This document shows positions 13,602 through 21,443 of a DNA stretch of 24,073 bases, piece after piece. A program made the translations under genes and the position numbers. The DNA is from Microcaldota archaeon (GTDB lineage: Archaea > Micrarchaeota > Micrarchaeia > Norongarragalinales > WALN01): NCBI GenBank assembly GCA_015522865.1, contig WALN01000056.1:1-24073 (forward strand). Reading direction: 5' to 3'. The notes under the pieces are model-generated. The model had not been told where the DNA came from. It did no database searches and worked only from the letters and a program-made list of their open reading frames with translations. The stretch's first letter is position 1. Each line of letters opens with the position of its first letter.

Positions 13602-15323
13602 TCATTTGATATATTTGCCTTCTCTTTTTTGTTCAACGTCCTTAATTGAGTTTTCTTTATTAGCTCTCAATCTCCCGGTTATTGGGTCCCTTCTAAATGT
13701 TATGTTCAGATCTTTTAGGAACTTGTTGAGGCCTGCTTCAACAGAAGCTATTTTATTTGCTTTTCCATATACGCCCGGCACTCCTTCGAAGACAATCATC
13801 CTGTCTGAAACGCTTGCTACAAACAATAAATCATGGTCAACAACGAAAGTAGGCACCTCTGTTATTGCGGCTATGTTTCTTATTGCATCGCTGGTGTATA
13901 TTCTCTGTTCTACATCTAAGAAACTGCTTGGTTCGTCAAGGAGTCTTAGGTCTGCGGACATGCTCAAGTTGAGAGCAATTGACAATGCCTGCAGTTCGCC
14001 CCCGCTTAATTCTTTAACTTCCTTATCTTCTATTTCATTTATTTTTAATTTCTCTTTTATGCGTTTCATATCCACTTTTTTTATAAGTTCTCTAACCTTG
14101 CCATCAAATTTCCTCTCAAGATATTGTGGTTTGTATGCAACTCTCTTAGCTGCTTTGTAATTCTCATCAGCTTTGATTACGCCTGCAAGCACTTTCACAA
14201 ATGTACTTTTTCCTATGGCATTTGGTCCTACGATGCCTATTATTTCTCCTTCCTTTATCTCCGCTCCCTCTATTTCCAACTTAAAATTTTCAAATGTCTT
14301 ATGAAGCAGAGGATATTTTAATGAGATATTTTCAATTTTCCTTGCTCTCATATTTTCGCCGAAATTTATAGTTTCTTTTCTGAATCTCACATTTTCTGAT
14401 TTTAAATAGCCGGCCAAATATTCATTAATGCCATTTTTGCAGCTTTTTATTGATGAGATTACTCCGTATGCCCCCCGTTTCCCATAAATGACGTAAATAA
14501 AATCGCTGAGATAGTCAAGAAGTGCAAGGTCATGCTCAACCAACAAAACACTCTTAGTTAATGCGAGTTTTCTTATTAATTTTCCCACGTTGATTCTTTC
14601 CTTTACATCTAAATATGAAGAAGGTTCATCAAAGAAATATACTTCTGCATCTTTCATGAGTGTGCAAGCTATAGCTATTTTTTGTAGCTCACCACCACTC
14701 AACTCATTTAGTTTTTTCTCTTTTATTTTTTCAATGCCCAACTCCTTTAAAATATTATTTTTCTCTTTATTTTTTCCGCAGATTTTTAAAAAGTTTTTTA
14801 CCTTCTCCTCACTTTTCGAAAGGGCGCCAACTTCCTGTATTTTATACGCAAATTTTATTTTGTTCTTTTTCAACTGCTCCAAATAGCCCCTTGTTTCGCT
14901 TCCTTTAAATCTATCGAGTATTTCTTTCCATTCCATTTCTTTTTCATATTCGCCAAAATTTGGTTTAATTTTTCCAGATGACAATTTAAGCGCGGTGCTC
15001 TTGCCTATTCCATTTTCTCCAATTATCCCTACAATTCTGCTGTTCTTAGGCATCGCAAAATTGTAGAGCCTAAAACTATTTGCGCCATATTGAAAAGTAG
15101 GCTTCTCTAGCTCCTGGGGGGTATTAACTATTTTTATTGCGCTTGTGGGGCAGGCTTTAACACACAAGCCACAACCGGTACATAGTTCTTCTGAAATTAC
15201 TGGAAATTCTCCTTTTCGCGTTATTGTTTCTTCGCCCATTTTTACTCCCGGGCATACCGAAATGCAAAAAGCAGGACATTTTTTACCCCTACATTTCTTT
15301 TTGTCTATTATTGCAATTCTCAT
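13602..15323 (-). CDS. rli: Ribosome recycling ATPase ABCE1/RLI
   Basis: Splits ribosomes after termination or rescue, acting with aRF1 or aPelota. Domain order is diagnostic. Eight N-terminal cysteines for two [4Fe-4S] clusters lie at 11, 16, 20, 24 and 48, 51, 54, 58. NBD1 has Walker A GENGIGKST (102-110), signature LSGGELQ and Walker B FFDEPSSYLD. NBD2 has GPNAIGKST, LSGGELQ and LLDEPSSFLDVEQR, with VVDHD. I chose ATG 15323 because MRIAI matches the family N-terminus; an in-frame GTG at 15329 would add two residues. The length, 573 aa, is slightly under the usual ~590. It follows a small membrane protein gene after a short gap and is divergent from pelota. Confidence 0.95.
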   Translation of the reverse strand: MRIAIIDKKKCRGKKCPAFCISVCPGVKMGEETITRKGEFPVISEELCTGCGLCVKACPTSAIKIVNTPQELEKPTFQYGANSFRLYNFAMPKNSRIVGIIGENGIGKSTALKLSSGKIKPNFGEYEKEMEWKEILDRFKGSETRGYLEQLKKNKIKFAYKIQEVGALSKSEEKVKNFLKICGKNKEKNNILKELGIEKIKEKKLNELSGGELQKIAIACTLMKDAEVYFFDEPSSYLDVKERINVGKLIRKLALTKSVLLVEHDLALLDYLSDFIYVIYGKRGAYGVISSIKSCKNGINEYLAGYLKSENVRFRKETINFGENMRARKIENISLKYPLLHKTFENFKLEIEGAEIKEGEIIGIVGPNAIGKSTFVKVLAGVIKADENYKAAKRVAYKPQYLERKFDGKVRELIKKVDMKRIKEKLKINEIEDKEVKELSGGELQALSIALNLSMSADLRLLDEPSSFLDVEQRIYTSDAIRNIAAITEVPTFVVDHDLLFVASVSDRMIVFEGVPGVYGKANKIASVEAGLNKFLKDLNITFRRDPITGRLRANKENSIKDVEQKREGKYIK

Positions 15324-15346
15324 TTTCACGCACTCTTTTCTAAGAG

Positions 15347-15550
15347 CTATTTAGTTATCAGCATTAACAGCCCAATTAAGCTAAAAAATATTGAGATCCC
15401 CCCTATACTTCCGATTACAACCACTTTCAATAATTCTATTATACTTGAGCTTATGGTGTAGAACGGATAAAAGAAAAACAACCAGAGAGTTATCACTATG
15501 CAAATTCCTCCAAATAGCAGACCAAGCGCTGTGCTACTGTAATGCCCCAT
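15347..15550 (-). CDS. Small two-helix membrane protein, 67 aa
   Basis: Two hydrophobic helices (about 8-29 and 38-65) with few charged residues; no family recognised. Its ATG is 26 nt from the centre of the TATA box at 15571-15580, and its stop lies 23 nt before the ABCE1 ATG, so it heads the ABCE1 transcript. Promoter spacing and intact hydrophobic pattern support a real gene. Possible roles are a membrane tether or an unrelated passenger; the sequence does not say which. Confidence 0.6.
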   Translation of the reverse strand: MGHYSSTALGLLFGGICIVITLWLFFFYPFYTISSSIIELLKVVVIGSIGGISIFFSLIGLLMLITK

Positions 15551-15570
15551 ACTATTTTTTATGCTCTAAT

Positions 15571-15580
15571 AATTTAAATA
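15571..15580. promoter_or_regulatory. TATA region of the 36-bp divergent ABCE1/pelota promoter
   Basis: AATTTAAATA reads as box A on both strands. On minus it is correctly placed (26 nt) for the small membrane protein and ABCE1. On plus it is only about 10 nt before the pelota ATG, so pelota more likely uses the TTTTTTATG at 15555-15563, about 26 nt upstream. The two promoters overlap and may influence each other. Confidence 0.5.
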
Positions 15581-15585
15581 AGAAT

Positions 15586-16587
15586 ATGAGAATTTTATGG
15601 AAGAAAGAGGACGCGCTTAAGCTAGGCGTAGATTGTGAAGATGATCTGTTTGCTCTTAGCAGGATAGTCCAGAAAGGCGATGTTGTTTCTGGCATTTCTT
15701 ACCGGAGATTTAAAACAGAAGGGTTGAGAGCAACATCGGGAGAAAAGAAAAGAATTTTTGTTAAATTGAAAATTGAAGATGTGAAATTTTCTCCCCCAAA
15801 TTTATACTTGCTCGGCAAAATAATCGAAGGTACGCCAGAACAATACGTTGAGAAAGGCAGCTTTCATTCACTTGAGGTTTCTATAGGCTCCTCAGTAACT
15901 CTGACAAAAAAATGGGATGCTCTATCGCGGGAGTTACTCGATGAGGCAGTAAAGTACAGCAGGCAGGCTAAAGTGTTGATAGTTTTGATTGATGAAAGAA
16001 CAGCAAATTTTTTCGAGCTTAAAAATTCGTTAATTAAAAAATTTTCCATCCATAATGCGTTTTCTAAAAAAGAAAATTCAGATATGGGCAATTTTTATTC
16101 CAAAATTTTTGAGCACCTAGAAAATTTTAAGGGACCGATAATAATTGGGGGGCCAGGTTTTGTTGCTGAAAATTTTGCAAAATTTTTTGGGGATAGAAGT
16201 ACCAAAAAGCTCAATTTAGTTCACTGCTCGAATACAGAGTATTCGGGAGCTTTGGAGCTTTTGAGAAAAGGGGTTATTGGAAAAATTATAAACGAGCAAA
16301 AATTGCAAAAAGAGTTTGAGGTGTTGGAATCCTTCAAAAAAGAGATAAGTACGAATAGCGGGCTGGCGGTTTATGGACTCGGAGACGTGAAAAAAGCAGC
16401 AGAAATTGGGGCGATTGATACTTTGCTCATTTCTGAAACTTTTTTTAGAAATGCTGAAAATATAATCACTCTCGCCAAAAAACATAAAGCGCGATTAGTT
16501 CTGTTCGATCCACATGACGATGCAGGAAAAGAATTTGAGAGCTTTAAAATCGCAGCTCTTTTACGCTTCAAACTTCACTATCAATGA
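15586..16587 (+). CDS. pelA: Ribosome rescue factor aPelota (Dom34)
   Basis: An eRF1-like protein that enters the A site of stalled ribosomes and, with aEF1A and then ABCE1, dissociates them. It begins MRILWKKEDALKLGVDCEDDLFAL; the N-terminal Sm-like domain contains GLRATSGEKKRIFVKLKIED, the family signature. The central domain has VLIVLIDERTANFF and lacks the GGQ of eRF1, as expected. The C-terminal domain has AVYGLGDVKKAAEIGAIDTLL, the Pelota version of the eRF1 domain 3 motif. Length is 333 aa, near the usual ~350. The frame is open further upstream, but that part overlaps the opposite-strand gene and lacks homology-like sequence. Its 3' end overlaps the debranching enzyme gene by 20 nt, tail to tail. 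Confidence 0.93.
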   Translation: MRILWKKEDALKLGVDCEDDLFALSRIVQKGDVVSGISYRRFKTEGLRATSGEKKRIFVKLKIEDVKFSPPNLYLLGKIIEGTPEQYVEKGSFHSLEVSIGSSVTLTKKWDALSRELLDEAVKYSRQAKVLIVLIDERTANFFELKNSLIKKFSIHNAFSKKENSDMGNFYSKIFEHLENFKGPIIIGGPGFVAENFAKFFGDRSTKKLNLVHCSNTEYSGALELLRKGVIGKIINEQKLQKEFEVLESFKKEISTNSGLAVYGLGDVKKAAEIGAIDTLLISETFFRNAENIITLAKKHKARLVLFDPHDDAGKEFESFKIAALLRFKLHYQ

Positions 16588-18526
16588 AATCGAAATATGG
16601 CTGCATCCACTGAGACCACAGCTGAGCGGGATTTTTAACTGGCACTGGAGCAGATTCTTTTAACTGGATGTTAGTTTTTGTCGCTGCGCCTGCAGGCAAT
16701 GCAAAAAGCTCATTATTATAATTTATTGCCCCTTCCTCTATTTGATGCTCTAAATTTGAAATTAGTATTTCCTCAATTTCCTTTTTTCTATTAGTTCTCT
16801 TCAATAGTTCTATTAAATACGGAGTTTCCCTTGGCCAGACAACAGCTCCCTGGTATTGCGCGTCATCTCTAAATATTCTGTCTCTACTATTTTTGACAAG
16901 CACCCCAAACAATTTGTTCTTTCTCCACACAAACAGTTTTTGGGACGCGATTTTCAGAAGCTTTTCAGTCTTCTCTTTGCCAAATATATTGGGCAGCAGC
17001 GCTGCTGCTTCTATTGCCGCGCTTGTCTCTGTCCAGTCAGCACCAAGCTTTCTGTGATAAATATGGGCTGGAAATTCTTTGCTTAAAAATATTTTTATGA
17101 AATTTTTCTCGCCTATCTCTCTAATCTCCGTTTCTCCAATTTCATTTAATAGTTTCAGCCACAGCGCATTTATTTCTATTAACATAACATTTTCGTTTCT
17201 ATCTATTTTTCCTCTCCAGCTTTCCGGAAATCTTGTTGGTGTAAGCTTATTCCCAATATATATTTGCGCATCCAACCAGCTCCAATATGCCGGACATTCA
17301 ATTAGCCCCAATTCATTTACAAATCTATCCGCAAATTTATCAAATATTTCCTTATTTATACTTTTATTTTTTTTCAATTGAAGAAAGAAGTATAACAGAG
17401 TGGCGTCTATTGAATCGTAATTTATATTTTGCTCTTTTTTAGACGGCAATCTGTTTGGAACCAAGCCATTTTTCGACAGTTTTGTGCATGTTTTTAATGT
17501 TCTGTTAATTAATTGCTTTGAAGTTTGCGCTAGTATTTTGTAATTTTGATTAATAGTTTCAAGCATGTCTCTGAACCACACCTCTCTAAACCACATGCTG
17601 CCGGCATCAGGCAGCTTTCCGTATTCTGTTTTGATGTTAAATTTAAGAAGCGATAAAATTCTGTTTTCAAGGGCCTCCGACTTTTCTCTGCCCCATTTCT
17701 CTTTGGCATTCTCAAAATATTTTTCAAACATTTTTTCTATTTTTCTCTTTATTAACAGGTCGCCCTTCTCCTCCCTTACTACATGTGTATGAGATATGCC
17801 ATCGTCGCCTGCCTTTATTGAGAGGATTGTTTTCTTTTTATTCATTTTAACTCTCAAATAGCCCGGGATGAACAAAATCCGCTTTCTTTTTCTGAACTCA
17901 TATTCGTTTTCCCTCTCACCAACCCCCAATTTATAATTCCATTCAATATTGTGCGGTTCTATTTTAATTTCTGCATTTTTTACTCCCATCAATAATTTTT
18001 TGCCGTCCTTTTCTATAGCTATCCATCCATTTTCGCTCTTAACTGAATGCTTTTCTGGTATTGAAACTCCATCCATATGCCGCATGTCGACAAGCGGCAA
18101 TATTTCCAAGAGGTATCCATTTGCTTTTGATATGTTGAAGCATACTTTCATAGCCCCCCTCGCGCCTTTATTTCTTACTTTTTCAATCTCGTCTGATAAA
18201 TAATATTCTACAGCAAGCTTCACATCTGCAGCAAAATAATGGTAAACAGCTTTCCACGGATAGACCTCTACCGCCTCTCTTTTCAGCTCTATCTCTTTTC
18301 CATCCTTTCCACTCAGCCCGAAGTACACGCCATCCAAAAATTTCCAATTCTCTCCATTTATATAAACACTCAGCCCTTCATATTCGAAATCTCTATTTGG
18401 GCCGATCTTTCCGTCAAAGGGGTTGGAGTAAACGCTCTGGATAAGTTCGCATGTGCTTCTTCTCAAAACTACTCTTTTTGTTCTTGCGTACCCATCTTCT
18501 ATATTTTCATCACTTTTTATTCTCAT
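16568..18526 (-). CDS. Glycogen debranching/glucoamylase-like enzyme (GDE_C, alpha/alpha barrel)
   Basis: Expected to hydrolyse alpha-1,6 branches or terminal glucose of an alpha-glucan. The N-terminal ~270 residues are beta-rich, like the GDE_N domain. The C-terminal (alpha/alpha)6 barrel carries MWFREVWFRDM (311-321), NYDSIDATLLYF (369-380), SWLDAQ (416-421, equivalent to TWMDA), TPTRFPESWRGK, then EINALW (451-456) and YQGAVVWPRE (558-567), all landmarks of archaeal/bacterial amylo-1,6-glucosidases. Start ATG 18526 is preceded by AAGGG. It is the last gene of the operon, one nt after the DUF2582 stop. Debranching versus glucoamylase specificity cannot be told from sequence alone. Confidence 0.85.
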   Translation of the reverse strand: MRIKSDENIEDGYARTKRVVLRRSTCELIQSVYSNPFDGKIGPNRDFEYEGLSVYINGENWKFLDGVYFGLSGKDGKEIELKREAVEVYPWKAVYHYFAADVKLAVEYYLSDEIEKVRNKGARGAMKVCFNISKANGYLLEILPLVDMRHMDGVSIPEKHSVKSENGWIAIEKDGKKLLMGVKNAEIKIEPHNIEWNYKLGVGERENEYEFRKRKRILFIPGYLRVKMNKKKTILSIKAGDDGISHTHVVREEKGDLLIKRKIEKMFEKYFENAKEKWGREKSEALENRILSLLKFNIKTEYGKLPDAGSMWFREVWFRDMLETINQNYKILAQTSKQLINRTLKTCTKLSKNGLVPNRLPSKKEQNINYDSIDATLLYFFLQLKKNKSINKEIFDKFADRFVNELGLIECPAYWSWLDAQIYIGNKLTPTRFPESWRGKIDRNENVMLIEINALWLKLLNEIGETEIREIGEKNFIKIFLSKEFPAHIYHRKLGADWTETSAAIEAAALLPNIFGKEKTEKLLKIASQKLFVWRKNKLFGVLVKNSRDRIFRDDAQYQGAVVWPRETPYLIELLKRTNRKKEIEEILISNLEHQIEEGAINYNNELFALPAGAATKTNIQLKESAPVPVKNPAQLWSQWMQPYFDFIDSEV

Positions 18527-18527
18527 A

Positions 18528-18737
18528 TTACCCTTTTAATTTGAATTTAAATAAAAGCGGCTTTTCTCCGATTATTTCTATTTTTCCCTCTCTCCCCAGC
18601 CATCCAAGTGCAGCGTACACCTCTGCCTCCTCCAGCCCGCTCTTTCTTTTCAGGTCCACAATTCTTAGAGGCCCATGTTCATGAAGCACTTCCCATACGA
18701 TGCCGGCCTTTTTTCCAAAATACTCTTCAATCTGCAC
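18528..18737 (-). CDS. DUF2582-type winged-helix protein, 69 aa
   Basis: Residues 11-55 show the DUF2582 pattern: AGIVWEVLHEHGPLRIVDLK, then EAEVYAALGWLGREGKIEI, a winged helix with the near-invariant ALGWLxREGK. I chose GTG at 18737 because GGAGGTGA (18749-18742, minus) is a perfect ribosome binding site four nt upstream; a TTG at 18767 would add ten residues and overlap the glycogen synthase by 26 nt. The stop codon of the upstream gene is part of that ribosome binding site. DUF2582 proteins are of unknown function. Here it sits between two glycan enzymes, so a role in regulating the operon is plausible (inference). Confidence 0.85.
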   Translation of the reverse strand: MQIEEYFGKKAGIVWEVLHEHGPLRIVDLKRKSGLEEAEVYAALGWLGREGKIEIIGEKPLLFKFKLKG

Positions 18738-18741
18738 TTTT

Positions 18742-18749
18742 TCACCTCC
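18742..18749 (-). promoter_or_regulatory. Ribosome binding site overlapping a stop codon
   Basis: GGAGGTGA on the minus strand, the full anti-Shine-Dalgarno complement. Its last three bases, TGA, are the stop of the upstream glycogen synthase gene, and AAAA separates it from the GTG start at 18737. Termination of one gene thus places ribosomes at the start of the next. Confidence 0.75.
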
Positions 18750-20256
18750 AATATTTATAATTTTCAATTGCCTTTAAATAAATTTCAAATATTTTTTTGG
18801 CTATATATTTCCAATTGAAATATTTCGCCTGCACTCTCCGCGCTCCATTTTCAGCAATTTTTTTTCTTAGCTCAGGGTTCGTTAATAACATGTCCAGAAT
18901 TCTTTCCAAAAACACCGGCTCAAGTTTGAATTTGTGGAATTCCATAGGAGATTTGAACCCGTCAATTCCATTTCTTATAATCTCACTCATCCCGCCAGTA
19001 TCGCCAACCACTACTGCCGGGCCAGTTTTATCATTTAAATCAGCTGCAAGGTCTGCCGCAAGCGCCTCCAGAGTTATGATGCCAAAGGGCTCGTAGAGCG
19101 ATGGTACTGCTATGATGTCTGCAGCGCATAGCAGCTGCATTTTCTTTTTAGCTTCAATCCATGTATTGACTATTTTCACTTTATTTTCTATTCTCAAATT
19201 TCTGATTTTTATCTGCAAATTTTTTTCTTCTTCGTCGCTCATATGGCTGAACACTATGAGGCCCACATTCTCAACTTTTAGAAGTTGCATTGCTTTTAGC
19301 AGCTCCTCTATCCCTTTTCTTCTCTCGGCCCTGCCTAAAAATAGTATGTATTTTTGTTTGTCCGGCATTATTCTCTCAAGTATTTTTTCGCCATTTTTAA
19401 CATCTTCTTTTTCAATTCCAATCCAATCTTTTAGTTCAATTCCATTAGTTACGCCAGCCGCCACTTCTCCTATCCTTTCAACATCTTCACTTTCTTTTAA
19501 AAGAAACTCAACGTATTTGCTTGTTTTCCATCTCTGCTCCTCTTGCCATCTACTCTCTTTGTATCTTTTCAGCTCGTTTATTATTTTTTCTCTAAATGGC
19601 AGCAGATGGTATATTTCGAACTTCGCCTCATGTGTTGAAACTCCCTGCACGTAATCACTTTCAATCAACGCCGCTGTTTCTATCCTTATTGGTGCATCGT
19701 CCCAATTAGGATTTCCCATAGACCTTCCAAATTCCCCGGAGTGGAATCTCACAAAGAGGGGCTTGTTTATTCTCTCCTTTGCAAGAAAGCCAGCGGGGAA
19801 GGCAAGCCAGTCCTGCGCATCAATCAACGCAATATTCTCTTTTTTTGTTATCTCTTCCAGAAATGCAGGCGCATCTATCCAGAAATCAGTGAGCTTTTTA
19901 TAAAATGGGGTGGAGCTTGCGGCATCTGATTTTATGTGGTAATCTCTCCAAAGCTTTTTGTAAATTCTGCATTTTTCCTCCCAGCTGTGATCTGATTCCA
20001 AAAAATATACACCAACTCCCCCGCGCTCACCCTCCCAAACTTTTAAATTTACTCGTTTTTCAAGTTCTGGGAATTCAGAGCTTCTTTTTAAATCGCCCTT
20101 TGGAAGATGAGGATATTTAACTGAAACAACTAATGGTTCGAAAGGCACGTCCTCGCCCTTAATTAGTTCCTTCCATGTTTTCAAAAATTGCACGCTAAAT
20201 CTATACAGCCCCCCAACTGGCTCTTGGAGTTCTGTTACCAAAAATGCTACCTTCAT
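18742..20256 (-). CDS. Glycogen synthase-like glycosyltransferase, 504 aa
   Basis: Predicted to extend alpha-1,4-glucan from a nucleotide sugar. GT-B fold features: N-terminal EPVGGLY (12-18), comparable to the K-x-GGL or VGG-Y donor-site loop of glycogen synthases; DAQDWLAFPAGFLA near 147; VTNGIEL (269-275) between the domains; GRAERRKG (308-315); and the retaining-GT E-x7-E motif with Glu389 and Glu397 in YEPFGIITLE. It is longer than the GT4 gene at the head of the operon because of an insert around 40-125. It overlaps the GH57 stop by ATGA (20253-20256). It may use a different donor or primer from the first synthase. Confidence 0.85.
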   Translation of the reverse strand: MKVAFLVTELQEPVGGLYRFSVQFLKTWKELIKGEDVPFEPLVVSVKYPHLPKGDLKRSSEFPELEKRVNLKVWEGERGGVGVYFLESDHSWEEKCRIYKKLWRDYHIKSDAASSTPFYKKLTDFWIDAPAFLEEITKKENIALIDAQDWLAFPAGFLAKERINKPLFVRFHSGEFGRSMGNPNWDDAPIRIETAALIESDYVQGVSTHEAKFEIYHLLPFREKIINELKRYKESRWQEEQRWKTSKYVEFLLKESEDVERIGEVAAGVTNGIELKDWIGIEKEDVKNGEKILERIMPDKQKYILFLGRAERRKGIEELLKAMQLLKVENVGLIVFSHMSDEEEKNLQIKIRNLRIENKVKIVNTWIEAKKKMQLLCAADIIAVPSLYEPFGIITLEALAADLAADLNDKTGPAVVVGDTGGMSEIIRNGIDGFKSPMEFHKFKLEPVFLERILDMLLTNPELRKKIAENGARRVQAKYFNWKYIAKKIFEIYLKAIENYKYWR

Positions 20257-21443
20257 GCTTTACCCCCTTTTGTTTTAATTATATGTTTGAAATCTTGCAG
20301 TATATTCATATAATTTACATAATTTTCATACGCATTGTTTTGCTTGTACGGATTGAAGTAGCTGTGTACATCTCCGTCTCCCTGTCCTTTTGTACAGAGA
20401 TAATAGAGATGGTCTGAGCTCTGAAGCAAACCTGCGATGTTCTCCAACTCCTCCCCCTCCGCTTTTTCTGCTATATTTTCCAGCTCATTAAAACAGCTTT
20501 TTTGCATTTTGTTGCCTATCCATGCAGATTCATCTCTTTCCAAATCCGCCCACGACAGGTTAAATGGAACATCCAGCTCGTCCTTCACTTCTTTTTTCGT
20601 TACCTCTGTAGCATTCGCGAATGAGAGATTTTTGTATTTTAGCACTTCTTTTGGCAAATATTTAAGAAACTCGAGTATACCACTTTCTTTCCAATTGTGC
20701 TCCCCAAAAGTTTCATAATCTACATACAGCACAATTATATCCCCGGGAGTTGCAGAGAGCCACGCGGCATACTTGTCTGCTGTGAGCGGCCACTCTTTCC
20801 ACCCTCTATTGGAAAATCTAAATCCCACATCGTCGCTCAGTTTATAGTTTCTCGCAATCAATTTTAAATTTGCATCTTTAGCTTTGTAAATATAATTCGG
20901 CGACCTCCACCCTAAAATTTTTTCACTTCCCTCTATCATTGCGCCTTCAAATCCTTCTCTTTCTATCTCCTTTCCGATAGTATTCGAGTAAATTAATTCA
21001 GTATTTCTAAAAATTTTTGGCTTTGTTCCGAGCTCTCTATATATTGCTTCCTTGTGCTTTTCAACCTGCCTTTTAAACTCATTTTTCTTTTTAAACAACG
21101 AAGCAAGAGAATGATAATAGGTCTCGCCAAATATTTCTACCTTCCCGGTTTCAACCAACCTCCTGAAACTTTCAAGTGTCTCCGGAGAATATTTTTTCGC
21201 CTGTTCTATAAACGTTCCAGTTATGCTGAAATTTACTTTGAAATTTTCGTATTTTTCAAGCGCGTCTAGCAAAATAGAATTTGAAGGGAGATAGCATTTT
21301 TTCGCAGCAGCTTCAAAGTATTTTTTGTTCAGCTCTTCGTTAAAATATCTTTCAAATAATTTTTTTGGGTGCTCTTCTAATCTTGAAAAGGAGTTCAGGC
21401 GGAACGGTTGGTGGACATGAAACGAGAGCACTATATCTGTCAT
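20253..21443 (-). CDS. GH57 alpha-amylase/glucanotransferase-like enzyme
   Basis: All five GH57 landmarks are visible: HVHQPF (9-14), EIFGETYYHS (103-112), the nucleophile Glu149 in FRNTELIYS, the acid Asp242 in YVDYETFGEH, and SSDHLYY near residue 343. The (beta/alpha)7 barrel plus short C-terminal helices makes 396 aa, shorter than the Methanocaldococcus alpha-amylase (about 470) and than GH57 branching enzymes (about 530). It most likely hydrolyses or transfers alpha-1,4-glucan. ATGA overlap with the GT4 gene (21440-21443) and a strong GAGGTGA site show translational coupling. Confidence 0.9.
   Translation of the reverse strand: MTDIVLSFHVHQPFRLNSFSRLEEHPKKLFERYFNEELNKKYFEAAAKKCYLPSNSILLDALEKYENFKVNFSITGTFIEQAKKYSPETLESFRRLVETGKVEIFGETYYHSLASLFKKKNEFKRQVEKHKEAIYRELGTKPKIFRNTELIYSNTIGKEIEREGFEGAMIEGSEKILGWRSPNYIYKAKDANLKLIARNYKLSDDVGFRFSNRGWKEWPLTADKYAAWLSATPGDIIVLYVDYETFGEHNWKESGILEFLKYLPKEVLKYKNLSFANATEVTKKEVKDELDVPFNLSWADLERDESAWIGNKMQKSCFNELENIAEKAEGEELENIAGLLQSSDHLYYLCTKGQGDGDVHSYFNPYKQNNAYENYVNYMNILQDFKHIIKTKGGKA

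Noticed and set aside
15391..15585. N-terminal extension of pelota to an upstream ATG
   Set aside because: It is antisense to the small membrane protein gene, and the family N-terminus begins MRILW at 15586.
19112..19654. Plus-strand 180-codon open frame opposite the glycogen synthase gene
   Set aside because: Ser/Phe-rich antisense shadow; the minus frame has clear GT-B motifs. The same applies to 13606-14160 opposite ABCE1.
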